A stretch of 64,000 nt of DNA from the NCBI GenBank assembly GCA_911728455.2, contig OU452229.1, positions 11,059,378 to 11,123,377 of the forward strand. Direction: 5' to 3'. Numbering within the stretch: position 1 is the stretch's first letter; each line of letters opens with the position of its first letter. A model generated the notes under the pieces. That model searched no databases and had not been told where the DNA came from. It saw nothing but the letters and a program-made list of their open reading frames with translations. Of this stretch, positions 1 to 12,900 are shown piece after piece. Made by a program: the position numbers and the translations under genes. The stretch is from Marthasterias glacialis (Eukaryota > Echinodermata > Asteroidea > Forcipulatida > Asteriidae).

Positions 1-791
1 CCTTTTCCTGTGCTTACGGTTAGCAGCGCTATGAAATGGAAATCGTACAATAAACACAAAATCGGCAGTTAAGCAGCTCTATGAAATTGGGTCTGGGGCT
101 GTGAGAGGCGCGCTGCAGTGAACTAGTTAACCTGATATAAATATCAGGTTAACTATTTCACTACATTAAACCAATTAACAGAACAATAAGTTAAAGCAAC
201 CTCATAGGTCAAACCACATAAATTACAAGGCAGTTCATGAAGCAGGATTTAAGCAGAGGCAAAATCGTATGGTATAAGCTGGCAAAGTTAAATGAAAGCA
301 AATTATATTCGGCCAAGTATAGTGTTTACCTAAAAGAGACTAAAGTAGGCCTCGTCAGTTCCCAAACAAGATTTAAAGTGCAGACGTAAGGCCCAGCATC
401 CTCCCACAACCCGCACCTGAGAATAACCCACAGTCACAGGTAGGGGATAGATGATGACCCAGGATACTCATGCTCAGGAGCCACGACAGTCCATGGTCCG
501 GTCCAGGAGCACGGCCACCCTTTGCCCATGATCCATTGGTGGAGAGGGAGGCTGTCGCTGTGTAGACGGAGGAGATGCCGGCCCAACGCTGCACTATACG
601 GATGGAACAACGGGTATGCCTGCATGGACACTGACTGACGACCACACAAAAGGTGGTCAAACCTTTCAAAGGGTCTTACCCGCATGTATGGCCAATGAGG
701 CTTAGCATTAAAAAAGAAAGAATTAACGGGGAGGTGGTATGTAAAGAAATAATCTAACTCGGTAACAGTGTATAGGAAACACCTTCCTTAC
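1..791. other. TRPM intron, no exon found
   Basis: The sequence left of the last TRPM donor holds no frame resembling the next TRPM segment. Two overlapping minus-strand open frames at 373-685 have no family likeness. A short inverted repeat sits at 127-155 (gttaacctgatat / atatcaggttaac). A fragment of the 'agctctatgaaattgg' repeat family is at 72-92. Confidence 0.5.
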
Positions 792-993
792 TTGGCATTC
801 TTGTGCATCTTAGAAGATTCCTGAGGATCAAATTTGACCAGGCTTGACATTTCCTTCAGCAATTTGCTCGCAAAAAGAGCGCCCCCTATCGAAGGTTTCC
901 CACGCTCCCAGAAGAACTTGGCCATCGAGAAATGGTGTTGGAGAACGGCCCACACAAACAGTTCTCTCAGGGGGTCCTCGTAGGTCAATTCAT
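792..993 (-). CDS. TRPM exon 12 (last one inside the window)
   Basis: Acceptor CTTCCTGTCCGTAG, donor AATGCCAA|GTAAGG. It encodes DPLRELFVWAVLQHHFSMAK and FWERGKPSIGGALFASKLLK, the highly conserved TRPM segment ahead of the first membrane helix. Two bases are left over for an exon outside the window. Confidence 0.93.
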
Positions 994-3900
994 CTACGGA
1001 CAGGAAGACAAGGAATTTCTCAGAAAAAAAGGAACCAGACAAAGTCACTCTTAGGCCATGTCTTTTTAGGAAATCTGTAATCAGACGTGTCTTTCCTTTA
1101 AACTGGTCACAGGTAAAATATTAAAAGTATATCTGATTTGATATTTATACAACTAGCATTGAAAATACTTAACCTTATAATGGGATGGCCAGTTCTACCT
1201 GGGGTGGATTTCACAAACCTATTCATAACTTAGAACTAGTCCTATAAGTCAGGACTAGTTACTTGTCCTTACTCAAGATAAGACTAGTCCTAGCGCTTTG
1301 TGAAATCCACCCCTGGTATTGCAAGAACTTGCCACAACGTGGCCGTTGTTATTTTAATGGTGCATGATCAGATCGACACCTCCTTCCCCAAACACCCCCC
1401 CCCCAAAAAAAAAGTTAATGTTAAAGAATTTTCTACAGCTCAAACGGTTTCTCTCTGATTGTAAGAATGTGATGTCCAAGATGATCTACCTACCATCTTC
1501 TTTGCCCGAGTGATTCATCTCACTACCATCTTCTTTGGCAGGGGTTTTCATGTATGATGATTCATAAGTGTCAAAGATGAGCTCCTTCAAGATATTACCA
1601 ACATCACCCAGGGTGAATTGGCAAGGTTTTTTGGTCTGGAACACAATTATTACAATCGTTAGAACTATTTTCAAGTAGGCTTGCTGCAAACACAAGTTAA
1701 TAACAGTAATAATTTGGGAGGTTAAACCATCCTTTACTCTCAGCTGTGTTCAAGCTGCACGCATTCAAGGGTGCCTTTAGCAGCCAGCCACATTGACTCA
1801 TATATTATGACCACGGAGTACAGCCCAAGAACGAAAAGTGTTTGATCTTTCCGACGGGAGGAAAATCGGAGGGCCCGAAGAAAAACTATTGTGGCAATAG
1901 GAGAGAACCAACGAACACTTTTCTCGCTTATGGCCCAATAGCCTGGAATTGAACCAGGGCCACCGTACGGTGGTGAGAGGCGAGCGCTTTACGCACTAGG
2001 CACCCATGTTCACACATTTTATTTTGATTGGACGTTTCAGAATAACGCTAACGTCGATACAACTCTAGTTTTTGAAATTTTGTAGTGCATTAACAAAATC
2101 ATCGCATCAGTCGATCAAACTGTCAAAATAACTGTGAAAATGCCATACAATTAGTTGGTTACCCTTTCCAGTGAAAACCAACCATGTTACATGTTTTACT
2201 AGGTAAGGATTTTTTGCCATTCTTTGTGCTTATTTTAAATGACAAATCAAAACTTTTTTGACGCTGATATCAAAACAAAAACTGAGTGTTAAGGCTTCAA
2301 TACTTACTCTTTTAGCTCTCTGTTTTGACAAAAGATCAAACAACACTGATGAAGTACTGACCTGCAAAGATAACCCAAGGAAAAAACTAATTCTTCTACT
2401 CGTAACTCTCAAAATTATAACCACCCCATGTAAATATCTTTGACTTTGAAAAGTCACCTGTTCACTGCCAGGATCATCGATCCGAAAAAGATCTTTTTGT
2501 GGAATAGTTTATTTCTAGTTGAGATGCCAAGAGGTGCATCTAGGCCCAATTTCATGGCTCTGCTTACCGCAGAATTCTGCGCTTACGGCGCCCTTTAAAG
2601 CACGCGATTCTATGAACCATAAGCACAGAATTCTGCGGTAAGCAGAGCCATGAAATTGGGCCCTGACCGTTGCATTACGCTCTGCTCCATCATGCATTGC
2701 CCAATCACAGCTGTTTTTGAAGCCGCACCCAAAAGCCTGTCACGTCTTAATTTCAAAATGTAAACATTCTGCAACCAATTAAGGTGCTGTGAGGTGTGCA
2801 TGCATCTTTCAGGATCAAGGGATGGAAAAGCACATGTCAACCTATTGTGAGCGCCATTGTTGGGCATTTAGTACAGTGGGCTGGCCATAGAAACTGTTTA
2901 TATAATTTTTTAGATTGTGAAGTCTCGCGTGTAATCGAATGTTAGGACGCGTGCAATGGAATACTTTTTTCTCATAGAGAGATTGCGTGACCCCGGGAAA
3001 AGTTAATTTCGCAGCCATGCTGGGTACAGCCATGTACGAACTCAATGGCTGGCGCATCATCTGCTGAATGATTTCCAGCGTATGTTTGTGCACGCAGCAT
3101 TAGAAAAAAGGTCTCGGGTGACGTCACGTGAAACCTCTCTAACCGCTTACGGGGCGCCCGCTTTCGTCTCAAAAGTCTCCCATTGTTTCTTTCACATCGA
3201 GTCAGTGGAGTTCCATGGGAAGCATCGCGAGTGCTCCCTCTAGTTCTTTTATATATCTCTATGGTAAGAAATGAGGTGAGGTTTATGGGTAATAAATATA
3301 ATAACAATGTGAATTAGGCCATGTCTGAAATTATGGCTTCAGCAGCGGCTATGGCCGTAATGAAAAGTCCTATTATTCAATGTTGTCAGTAGAGCCAACA
3401 GTCACAGCCGCAGCCAAAGCTGCTCGATTTCCAGCTCAGCATTAGATCTTTTTCTAAAGAAGGGACTCTATCTCAACTCGTGATCATTTCAAAACCAAAG
3501 GGTGTTGCAATGTCATGTTTTTTTAACCCGAAAATATACTTTGTTCTTTGACCCAACACCATACAAAGCTTCAAATAGGAGCAAAGCCGTAACATTTTTA
3601 GGAGTAAAGCAATAAAACAAAACTTCAAAATGCACCGAGAAGAAACCATTCTGCTGGGTTACATTACGGAGCAAAAAATGAATCAACTCATAAATTCTTC
3701 AATTACGTGAAAACCTTGTGTTGGAAGTCTGTACCAACATTTTACCTTCTATATTAATGCATTTATTCTTTTATCAAACCAAAAGGCAGTAGAAAGCATA
3801 CAACCAGAACTGAGAAACGGTAAAAGTCAGCATAAAAAAATTAATTATCAGACACAAGTACGGAGACATCAAAATGGGACACAAGCATAATAATGAATAA

Positions 3901-6900
3901 AAACCGCTATTTTTACAGACAAAACCCCCTTGTAGTGGGATAGATACCATTATGCGAGCATTAACTGAAGGTAACAAGCTTCACTGGAAAAACTTTGCCG
4001 GGTGTTAGTGTCAATATTCTTACTTGTAGTCAGCAATTTTCTCACCTCATTGTAAAGCTTGGTCAACATCCCCGGCGACAAAAACTTCTTCAAGTCGAAA
4101 TGCGCCTCATCAATGAAAAGTCTGACAAACTTTGAATGGTTATTGACCAGAGAATAGTAGACAGCATTGTGAAGCTCACGGTTCTATTGCGGGAAAAAAA
4201 TATATATATATATAAAATCGTCATTAGGATCTAAATAATTATTCTCTTCTTTAGAAAAAATCATGCCAAAAAAACCCAAACAAACAAAACAAAACAAAAC
4301 GCGGGTCGAATAGTACTCAAGATTAGCAACAATTTAATTCTGTAAAGTAAAAAGTAAATCTTACACTAGCATCTTCTCTCGAGCTTTATTTATACTTGAA
4401 TGAGTACATTCTCTCCCACTCCACCCTCTGGTAAAAGGGAAAAATCAAAATTTCATTTGAACTTGGAAAGGGCATCGCAATAATATCTGGGGATGTTGTG
4501 TATGGCATTAGCTAGTTCGAGATCTCCATTATCCAAAATACTCAAGAAAGAGGTTTTCAGCGACTCTTTATTTTTTTTGGAAGGGTTCAGTGAAACCTTG
4601 GCTCCATAATCAACCTGTGTAATGTTACATGCAAACCATGTCTTTGGGCAATCAGTACCTTCCATTTCTTGTGTGTTACAAGCTCTTTAGCCCTCTCCAT
4701 TCTGTTCCATATAACTGCAAGCTGGAGCTCATCTTTGCCTTTACTTCCTCGGCTGGCTGTAACAGTCAAGACCAAAAGTGATACTTGTCAAACAACACAA
4801 AAGTCTTATTAGTCACTTTGGTAGGAGTATGAGTCCAAGCCACAAGTCAATGGGGGACTCTGGAACGCTAGTCGGCAGCAGACTTATAACCAGGTAGATT
4901 TCCACTGTTTCCTTTGTACAAGTCCGAGTCTGAGTAGTTTATCTCAATTATCACACTCATAACTAAACTGAACATGTAAAAGAGTAAATTTCATCAGCTC
5001 ATTTGGGTGAAAGATTACTAGTACTAAACAAACTAATTACTAGAAATGACAAAAACTAAAATATGAATGTACTGGGCAGGCACACTTTGAAAAAAGTCCT
5101 TCATTCAAACTCTTGCAAACATGTACATGTATGAAACAGATGTGCATGACTTATATTGTAACAGATTACTGACTTCAACATTAAGTCAAAGTTTTATATG
5201 TAAAAAAAAAATACAAATTTTAACAATTCATTTTAAAACTTAAGAACAGGTCTTTATTTTGATTTCAATGTCCCATTTTTTCTGTGTGCTGTGTATATAA
5301 TACTGTTGCTACATTTTCCTCTCCAAAATGAGAAAAAAGGCGTCTAAATTAAGTATTTCATACAACTTTGATAAATGTTACTGCTGAGAACGTTATGCGA
5401 GTCATGAGTTACGAGTCAGTTTGAAGTCAGAGTCTTGATTGTGCAGTTGGAGTCTGTTTCCTTTGTTCTGAGCACAATTCCAAGAACATTGAAGTTAACC
5501 TGGTAAGTTCTGCTGCCACCTAGTTTCCCCCAAAGTCTCCCATCAACAGTTTTGAGGTTTGGGTAGACCTACTACATGGCATCTCCTTTATAAACAATTA
5601 AGGAAATCAGTATCAACTTGCATTCTTGTGTTTGACAACTCTCATCAGTTCATTTGGGTATAAATGCCCAACAAATTAATTTAAACAGTAAGTCTTGAAA
5701 GATAAAAAATAACCACCAATATGTAAAATATCCAGATTGCACCTAAAATAAGGAAAAATCCATAAATAAAAAAAAATATAAAAGTACACTGGACCATTAT
5801 TTCAATAGCATTGCCTCGGACAGATTTATCAATCATTTGACCCGAGGGAGATGCAACTTGTTTGTCTTCCTCACCTTTCATGAGAGCTTTCAATATCTCC
5901 TCTTCAATTCTGACTTCTTTATCGTATATGTTGATGAGATGTCTCCTCTTGATAATCTGATTGATCTGTTCCTTTGTGCGTAGGCGACTATCAGACTCTA
6001 TATCCATCTTACTTCCCATGATTGCATTTAGTTTGATGTCGTAGCTCATTTGCCTGAGAAGAGGTTTAAAAAAAAGAAAAGAAAGACAGGTTTCAATCTT
6101 TGCCAGAGAACTTATAAGAAAATTAAAAGAAAACAACCCCAAAACAGGCCATTCAAAACGAGGACTAAAAAGGGAGAAAGGGGATTACAGAAGAATAAGA
6201 GTTAAAAAAAAAAAAAAATTGTGATTGACTGAGGGCACATTATGAACAGTGGCATAACCAGACGTTTTTCACAGTATACCAACAACAATACAAGTTATGA
6301 GAGGCATAATAATCAACAAAACTTGCAAAACAAATGAGAAAAACAGATCGATGTGTAATCATAGCAACAAGAAGATGTAAAAGAAAAGAGTACATGGACC
6401 AACAAAAATGTTGCATCCATCTTATTTTCCTAAACTAAATTGAAAATGTGGAAGGGTATAGTTTGATCTCTTATTGGTAAGACATGAATCCACGTGGTTC
6501 AGAAATTGTACCAATGTAGGCCTACTATACTAATACTACTGTTGCTGCTGCTGCTGCTGCTGTTGCTGCCGCCGCCGCTGCTGTTGCTTTTGGGGTGAGA
6601 AAAGAAAAAAATTACTAGGACAGGATTTGAACCTGCAACCTCCGGATTAACGTGCCGGCGCTCTACCAACTTAGTTAGATATCTGGTCAATATCTTTGTC
6701 AGGGGTTGTTAGTCGTATAGCCAGGGATCACACCCATACGTTTTTGATACAAAGATATGGACCAAATAGGGAGCTCACTTGGTAGAGTGCCGACACGTTA
6801 ATCCAGAGGTCGCAGGTTCGAATCCTGTTCTAGTCATTTTTTCTTTTTTTACTTTTAGGGAGTCCCTTTTTTGTCGAGTCCTTTGTTTAAAACGTAAATA

Positions 6901-9900
6901 AATGAGATAAGCAGCAACTGCATGTAGCAACCATTAACACACACCCAAGGTCAGTATCACCACCTCGTGGTGATTCCTTAAAAGCATCAGTAAGCACATC
7001 AGCAGCTCCTCCTGAGGATGGTATGATGAGAACCGGTATCTTGCTGTCAACGACTGCATAAAATACAGCCTGAATAGCTGTAACGCCACCTCCAAAAACC
7101 AGATACAGAGCAGGTACAGTTTCTAGAGTAGAACCAAAACAAAAACAAAAACAAAAATCAAATGAGGAAAACAGTAGGACTACTTTATAGACCTTTATCA
7201 TGGTGCAGCCAGCTTGTTTTTCTCCCATTCAAATCAATGTGACCAAACCGAGGCTGGAAGGGTAAATAGTCAGGTTCCTTTTTGAACAACGAACATCAGC
7301 ATCCATAACTGTTATTGGATGCAGGGCACATGACCAAGATGGTGGCAGCATGATAAAGGTCTATTGCTGAGTACAAGCACTGAGCTATACATATACGATG
7401 GGTATAGCTTTTGATAGGCTTCTCAGGCTGATGCAAATTTTGCTTATTTCCCAAGGAAAAAAAAGTGTTATGAACGTCATGCGTGTTTGAAATCTTTCGA
7501 GCGCTTGTAGGCTGCTTGCTTAAATAATATATACGCCCCTGTCAAAATGCAATATTTCAACGGGATCCCATTTCAAATGAATCGTGTTTTTAGATCGACC
7601 ACAGGACTAATTGACATATCCAATACATTTGGTTAAATAATTACATAAGAAATGAAGTGTACATGGTGCATTCAGACAAAGTGATCACTTTGCTTTCATT
7701 TTTGCTTGTTTAGTTGTATGACTTAATCAACTAGTATGGACTTTTTATTTCACCACTTTTACACAAAAATCTGGGGAGGGAGGAATGGTCCTATGGGCCA
7801 ACCCCCCCCCCCCCCCCCCCCGCTTAAAAAACTGGGGGCACCCCGACTTTCCCCTGGGATTTATGCCCGTGTCTGGCATGGTTGGCTGCCTGAAGTTTGC
7901 GCCACTTCACCTTGTAAACCATTACAAGGTGTTACATGGATTTAAATATGTAAAATGTGTCTTATAATTCCAAACATTGCTCTGCATACCTGTAAAATAA
8001 ATATAGTATAATTGAGCGCTTTGAGAAGCCCTTCGAGTGTGAAAAGCGCTATATAAGAACTGATTATTTTTATTATTATCATTATTACTAATAAATAAAA
8101 CTCAAGGAAAATACAAAGCTTTCTTGAACTAAGACAGGTGCTTCTCAATTCAAGGGAGCAAATAACATTTATTTTGTATTTCAAGAAAGCGACTATACCT
8201 TTGGTTCCTTTGATTTTGCATGAAGCAATCGTACGGACTAATTTATCTCTGATCTTAGCTTCATCCTCAATCTTTTTGTCCTGCTGATCGTCAACCAGGA
8301 TAAAATGGGTGTGGTTTGGTTCAAGACACTTAATGCTGCTGTCCTCGTTGTGGCTGACGATGTACTTTACCGGGTTTCTCTAAATAAACGAAAGTTAGTT
8401 GAGAACCGGTGATAAATCGGCTGGTGGGCGCCGCAGCATGGCTTACAGGAGAAGCCCACTCATTCCAACCGTCTTTGTTTCAATACTTATTCCCTTAACT
8501 TTATAGCTCTGGTCGTTAATTGAAAAGGCGTCCATAATTTCCTGGAAACAGCTTGATTTTATTGTTTGATGCAGGTAGTTGAGTCGTAAGCACTCTAAGA
8601 TGTAATTAGTAAAGAAAAGGGCTTTATACTAGCGCTGCTAAATTGGCCAATGGACGACTTCGGAACCATAGGTTTGCAGCAGACTTACCAGGTAAATAGA
8701 CCCTTCCCATGAAATATGTAAATTGCATATTACGCGTGCGCACTAACACTACTGGTGGGTAAAATGACGGAACATCGCGCCTTTTTATGTGGGGCTAATG
8801 GTGGCGTGACGCACACACGTTTGTGCGTCTGCCTAGTGGTGGTGCACAACTCTATGGCGTTTGCCCACCAACAATGTCAGTACGCGTGCGTGAAAGTATT
8901 AGCATATTTCATGGGAAAGGCTAGCCATTGTGTACACAGTTATGAGCATGCGCACATTTCCAAGAACAATGGATATAGAGAGGTTTCACGTGACGTCACA
9001 CGAGACCCTTTTCCAATACTGCGTGCACAAACAGACGCTAGAAATCATTCACCAGACGATGCGCCAGCCATTGACTTTGTACACATGGCTGTACCCAACA
9101 TGGCTGCGAAATGATCTTTTTCCGGAGTCACGCAACCTCTCTATACCTGGTAAGTCTACTGCCAATGAGCGTCCCCAAAAGTCTCCCATTGCACCCAAAT
9201 TCTTTGAACCATTTTGGAAAAAAATGCTGAATAATGTCTTTATAAGATCGGAGTAAACAACCATTCAAGTTTTTAACCAAGTGTGAAAAAAACCTTTGTG
9301 GTTGTGATCTAATGTAACCCAAACGGAGATTGTAAGTCACAGTAGACTGGTCGCTAAAACTATCATTGTCATTGTCAAAGGAACTTTTTAAAGACGACAT
9401 GATGTCTACAGCCTCCGCATGCATTCCTTTCTCTCTATGAATGATTCGCTGAAAATCACCAGAGATCAATTTCATGAAGCTTTTTAGCACCTCAAAACTG
9501 CTTAGCACATGAAATTTTACCAGCAGAAATTGATTACCAGTCAAAGTACCATGTAACAAGGATGAGAAAGTAAGAAATTGAAAAGGTGGCTAATGGGAGA
9601 CTTTTGAGACGTTAGCCGGGGGCCCCAGTGAGCGTTCCTTCTCTATGAGAACAATAGAAAAGGACCGCTTACTGGGGCGCCCGCTAACGTCTCCAAAGTC
9701 TCCCATTTAAAATGTGACCGAGCTCCAAATAATACCGCACATAATACTCAATGGGGTCAAAACATTGTGTCTTTATCATGGCATTTCAAGTATTCGAATT
9801 CGCAACCCCTCCCCCCCCCCACCTCAAAAAAAAATACAGTTAAAAATAAAATAAATGAGACTAAAAACAAAGCAAAAGCAAAAACGAACAAAGAATGAAA

Positions 9901-12900
9901 ACAAGCTTGGGAACAGTAAAATATTGCTTTCGTTCGTCCGGGGTATCCTACATGTTATAATGTTATTAAAAGAAAACTATGGAGCTCTGGAAGTGCCGTC
10001 CGAAATGTTGAGATCCTGAGACAATTTACTGCAGGATGATGACACCATAAACTTGAGATGACGACATCATGAGATGGTTTACATCGGGATGACGTCATCC
10101 TAAAGTAAGCTGTTGTCTTCCCGAGATAATTCATCCTGGGTTGATAACATCCTGAAAATGTTGAGAACCCAAGATAAATTGTCTCAGGGAAAAAACATTT
10201 GCTTAGCACCATTTTCTGCTCCACAGCTTAACGAATTTGGGCCCAGGGCCCCTGTGTTTACCTCAGACCCCAGAAGCCTTTGCTTTTGGCTAAGCACATT
10301 GAGAGGAGCAACACCAACTGCGACACCATTCTGGCGACTGACACGGCCGATAAGGTAGTTTGTCAATGCCTGGCCGACAATCTCAAGCATGCCACAGTTG
10401 AGCCCATCAGTGAAAAACCACCCATCTGGAATGAAACAGTGAATAAAATTGTTTTCTTCAAAGGTGCAAACAAACTAATCGGTTTCTTTAAAAGTGAAGT
10501 TTGAAGTATCCATATAGTACACTTATACACAAGGGAAGCCATGTTTACTGTGCACAGTAACATTTTGAGGGGAAAATAATGACAATTTAAACATTGTACT
10601 AAATTAACAAAACTGTCAAGTTTGTTGGCTGAGTGCTGTAAGGTCCTTAATTGCAGTTTCAATTGGCCTCATTTTTGACTGCAAGACGGCGCCCTTTGGG
10701 GCAGATTGGGGGTTAAACCATAGAAATATTGTGGTAAACTAGATGCAATTAGACTTCTAATAAAGCAGTTAATATACAACTTTTGAGGTTTTTTTATTGG
10801 CACGTTTTACAATGTAATCAGTGTAAGATATTTGCTTAAAAATTTTGTATTTTTAATGTTTTGAAATATTGTTGTACTTTCAAAATGGAACTAGTATTGC
10901 GCCCTCTGGCTGTCAAAAATATGGCCTTTTTGATGTGTCTCCTCTCCCTAACTGAATATTTTATATGTTGCCTCCCATACCAATACCATAAGTTTCCCCA
11001 TCCCCAATCCTGTCACTGCGTGGATTGTATCTGCCACTGCAGATTTGCCAGGTAACTAGTCTGTTCTTGTCAGAACTTTCGGATGACTGGTGTTAATTTG
11101 TCAAAAACTAATTTATCGATTGACTCTAATGTGGATTAGTCAGATTTGAATGACGAAGAGCCAAAGTCACTTGACTACATTAGTCGTATCAGACAGGTTT
11201 TGATCTTGTCACAGGACTAACATTTCCGACATAATTTGACTTGGACTAATATTTTCAAGTCAAAATGACAAATTAAACCTAACAGTGTACATGTATTTTG
11301 TAATGATCAATGGCCTTAAATGAAGAACGCCTATAAGTTTAGAAGAAATATTATTCAAAATCCCTGAATAAATGTTTGTCTTAGAAAACGAATGTTTCTT
11401 TTTGCCAAACAATTACTTTAGAGACCATTCCTGATCAATAAACTCCATTTACCAGGAGCTCCAAAATATGCAAAAACAATTTTATGAAATCCATACAAAC
11501 TAAAGACCTTATAGTCCTGAGCCGACGAGGTCTTCACTGAGTTGGATGGAAAGCACAAAGTGGTGTTTATCATAATTATTGTCACTGGTGTGGAGAAAGC
11601 ACATTTTACATAACTGTAACAATGCAAAATACTGTAAAACCTGTATTTGCAAAGACTGACCACAGCGCTAGTCCAGTGATTGCTAGTCCAACCTGCGAGT
11701 GTGGAGTAGTCTGATTCCTTGACCAAAGATTCCCTGACGACTTTTGTATGTTAGCCCTTTCCATAAAATATGCTAATTACATCCACGCATGCGTACTGAC
11801 ATTATTGGTGGGCCAACGCCATCGGCCGTTTACGAAATCACGGCTTGGGCTGCGTCCGCCTGTTTGAATCCCCGTAAAAGGAAAGCACACGTTTTCAAAA
11901 TAACTGGCAGAGCCTAAGCCCAAGCCCAAGCCCAAGCCGTGGTTTCGTAAACGGCCATAGAGTTGTGCACTAGGCAGACGCACAAACGCGTGTGCGTCAC
12001 GCCACTATTTGCCCCACACTATACTAAAAGACGCGATGTTCTGTCATTGTGCCCACTATGGGCAGTAGTGTTAGTGAGCACACGTGATGTGCAATTAATT
12101 TTTAGGTCAGGCATCATCCACGGCTTAAAATATATCATGACGCAACATATATAAATATGCATTACTTGTCACCAACGGTGGACGATGCCATTGGATAAAA
12201 AACGGAGCAACCGGTTTGTTTACTTTCAAAAAGCCTGGGATGATCACATTTTTAAAAAAATGTTTGTACACTAAAATATTGTTAAATTTGCTGGATAAAA
12301 CAACAATGAGATGTGTTTTCCGTAAATAGTTTGCAATTTTTGTTGAATTTGGTCACAGCGTCAACAAGATTGAATGTTTTGCTAACATTATTTTAAGTGT
12401 CCACGCCAACAAGTCTACCCACGCCCGGAAATGTCCGACCATCAACGACACTGTCCAGATGTTGACGACAAGTTCGGAACATTTCGTGTATTTTCGAAAA
12501 AGGGGGAATTCCTCTCTCTCTCTTTTTTGTCACGTGACCCTTGAGTGATACCGGACCATAGAGTTATATATATATAAGAACTAGAGGGAGCACTCGCGAT
12601 GCCACGCGTGGAATGCCACTGACTCACCATGGGCGAAAATCCGCATACAAATAATGTCCACTTAGAAAATGGCTGCTGTGTGAACGGATGAGTAAGCAGT
12701 GTAAATGAATGGTCCGCGCCATTTTCTCAGTGTTAAAAAATGCTCCTTGTCGGGCCGTGTCGCATGGTTTGTACGACCTCTAGTTCTTATATATAACTCT
12801 ACGTACCGGACCCAAAAATCTACAGTGAATAGTCAGAGCTTTTTGGGTCTGGGAACCAGGCTATGTGTGGTGCTGCCCTCTATAAAGCATCTGCTCAAAT

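Noticed and set aside
6592..6850. Functional tRNA genes
   Set aside because: A and B boxes are present, but the acceptor stems do not pair and the units continue into SINE bodies.
9128..9559. 143-codon minus-strand frame in a TRPM intron
   Set aside because: No TRPM likeness, and exons 10425-10262 and 8379-8199 already join in phase without it. Part overlaps a repeat.
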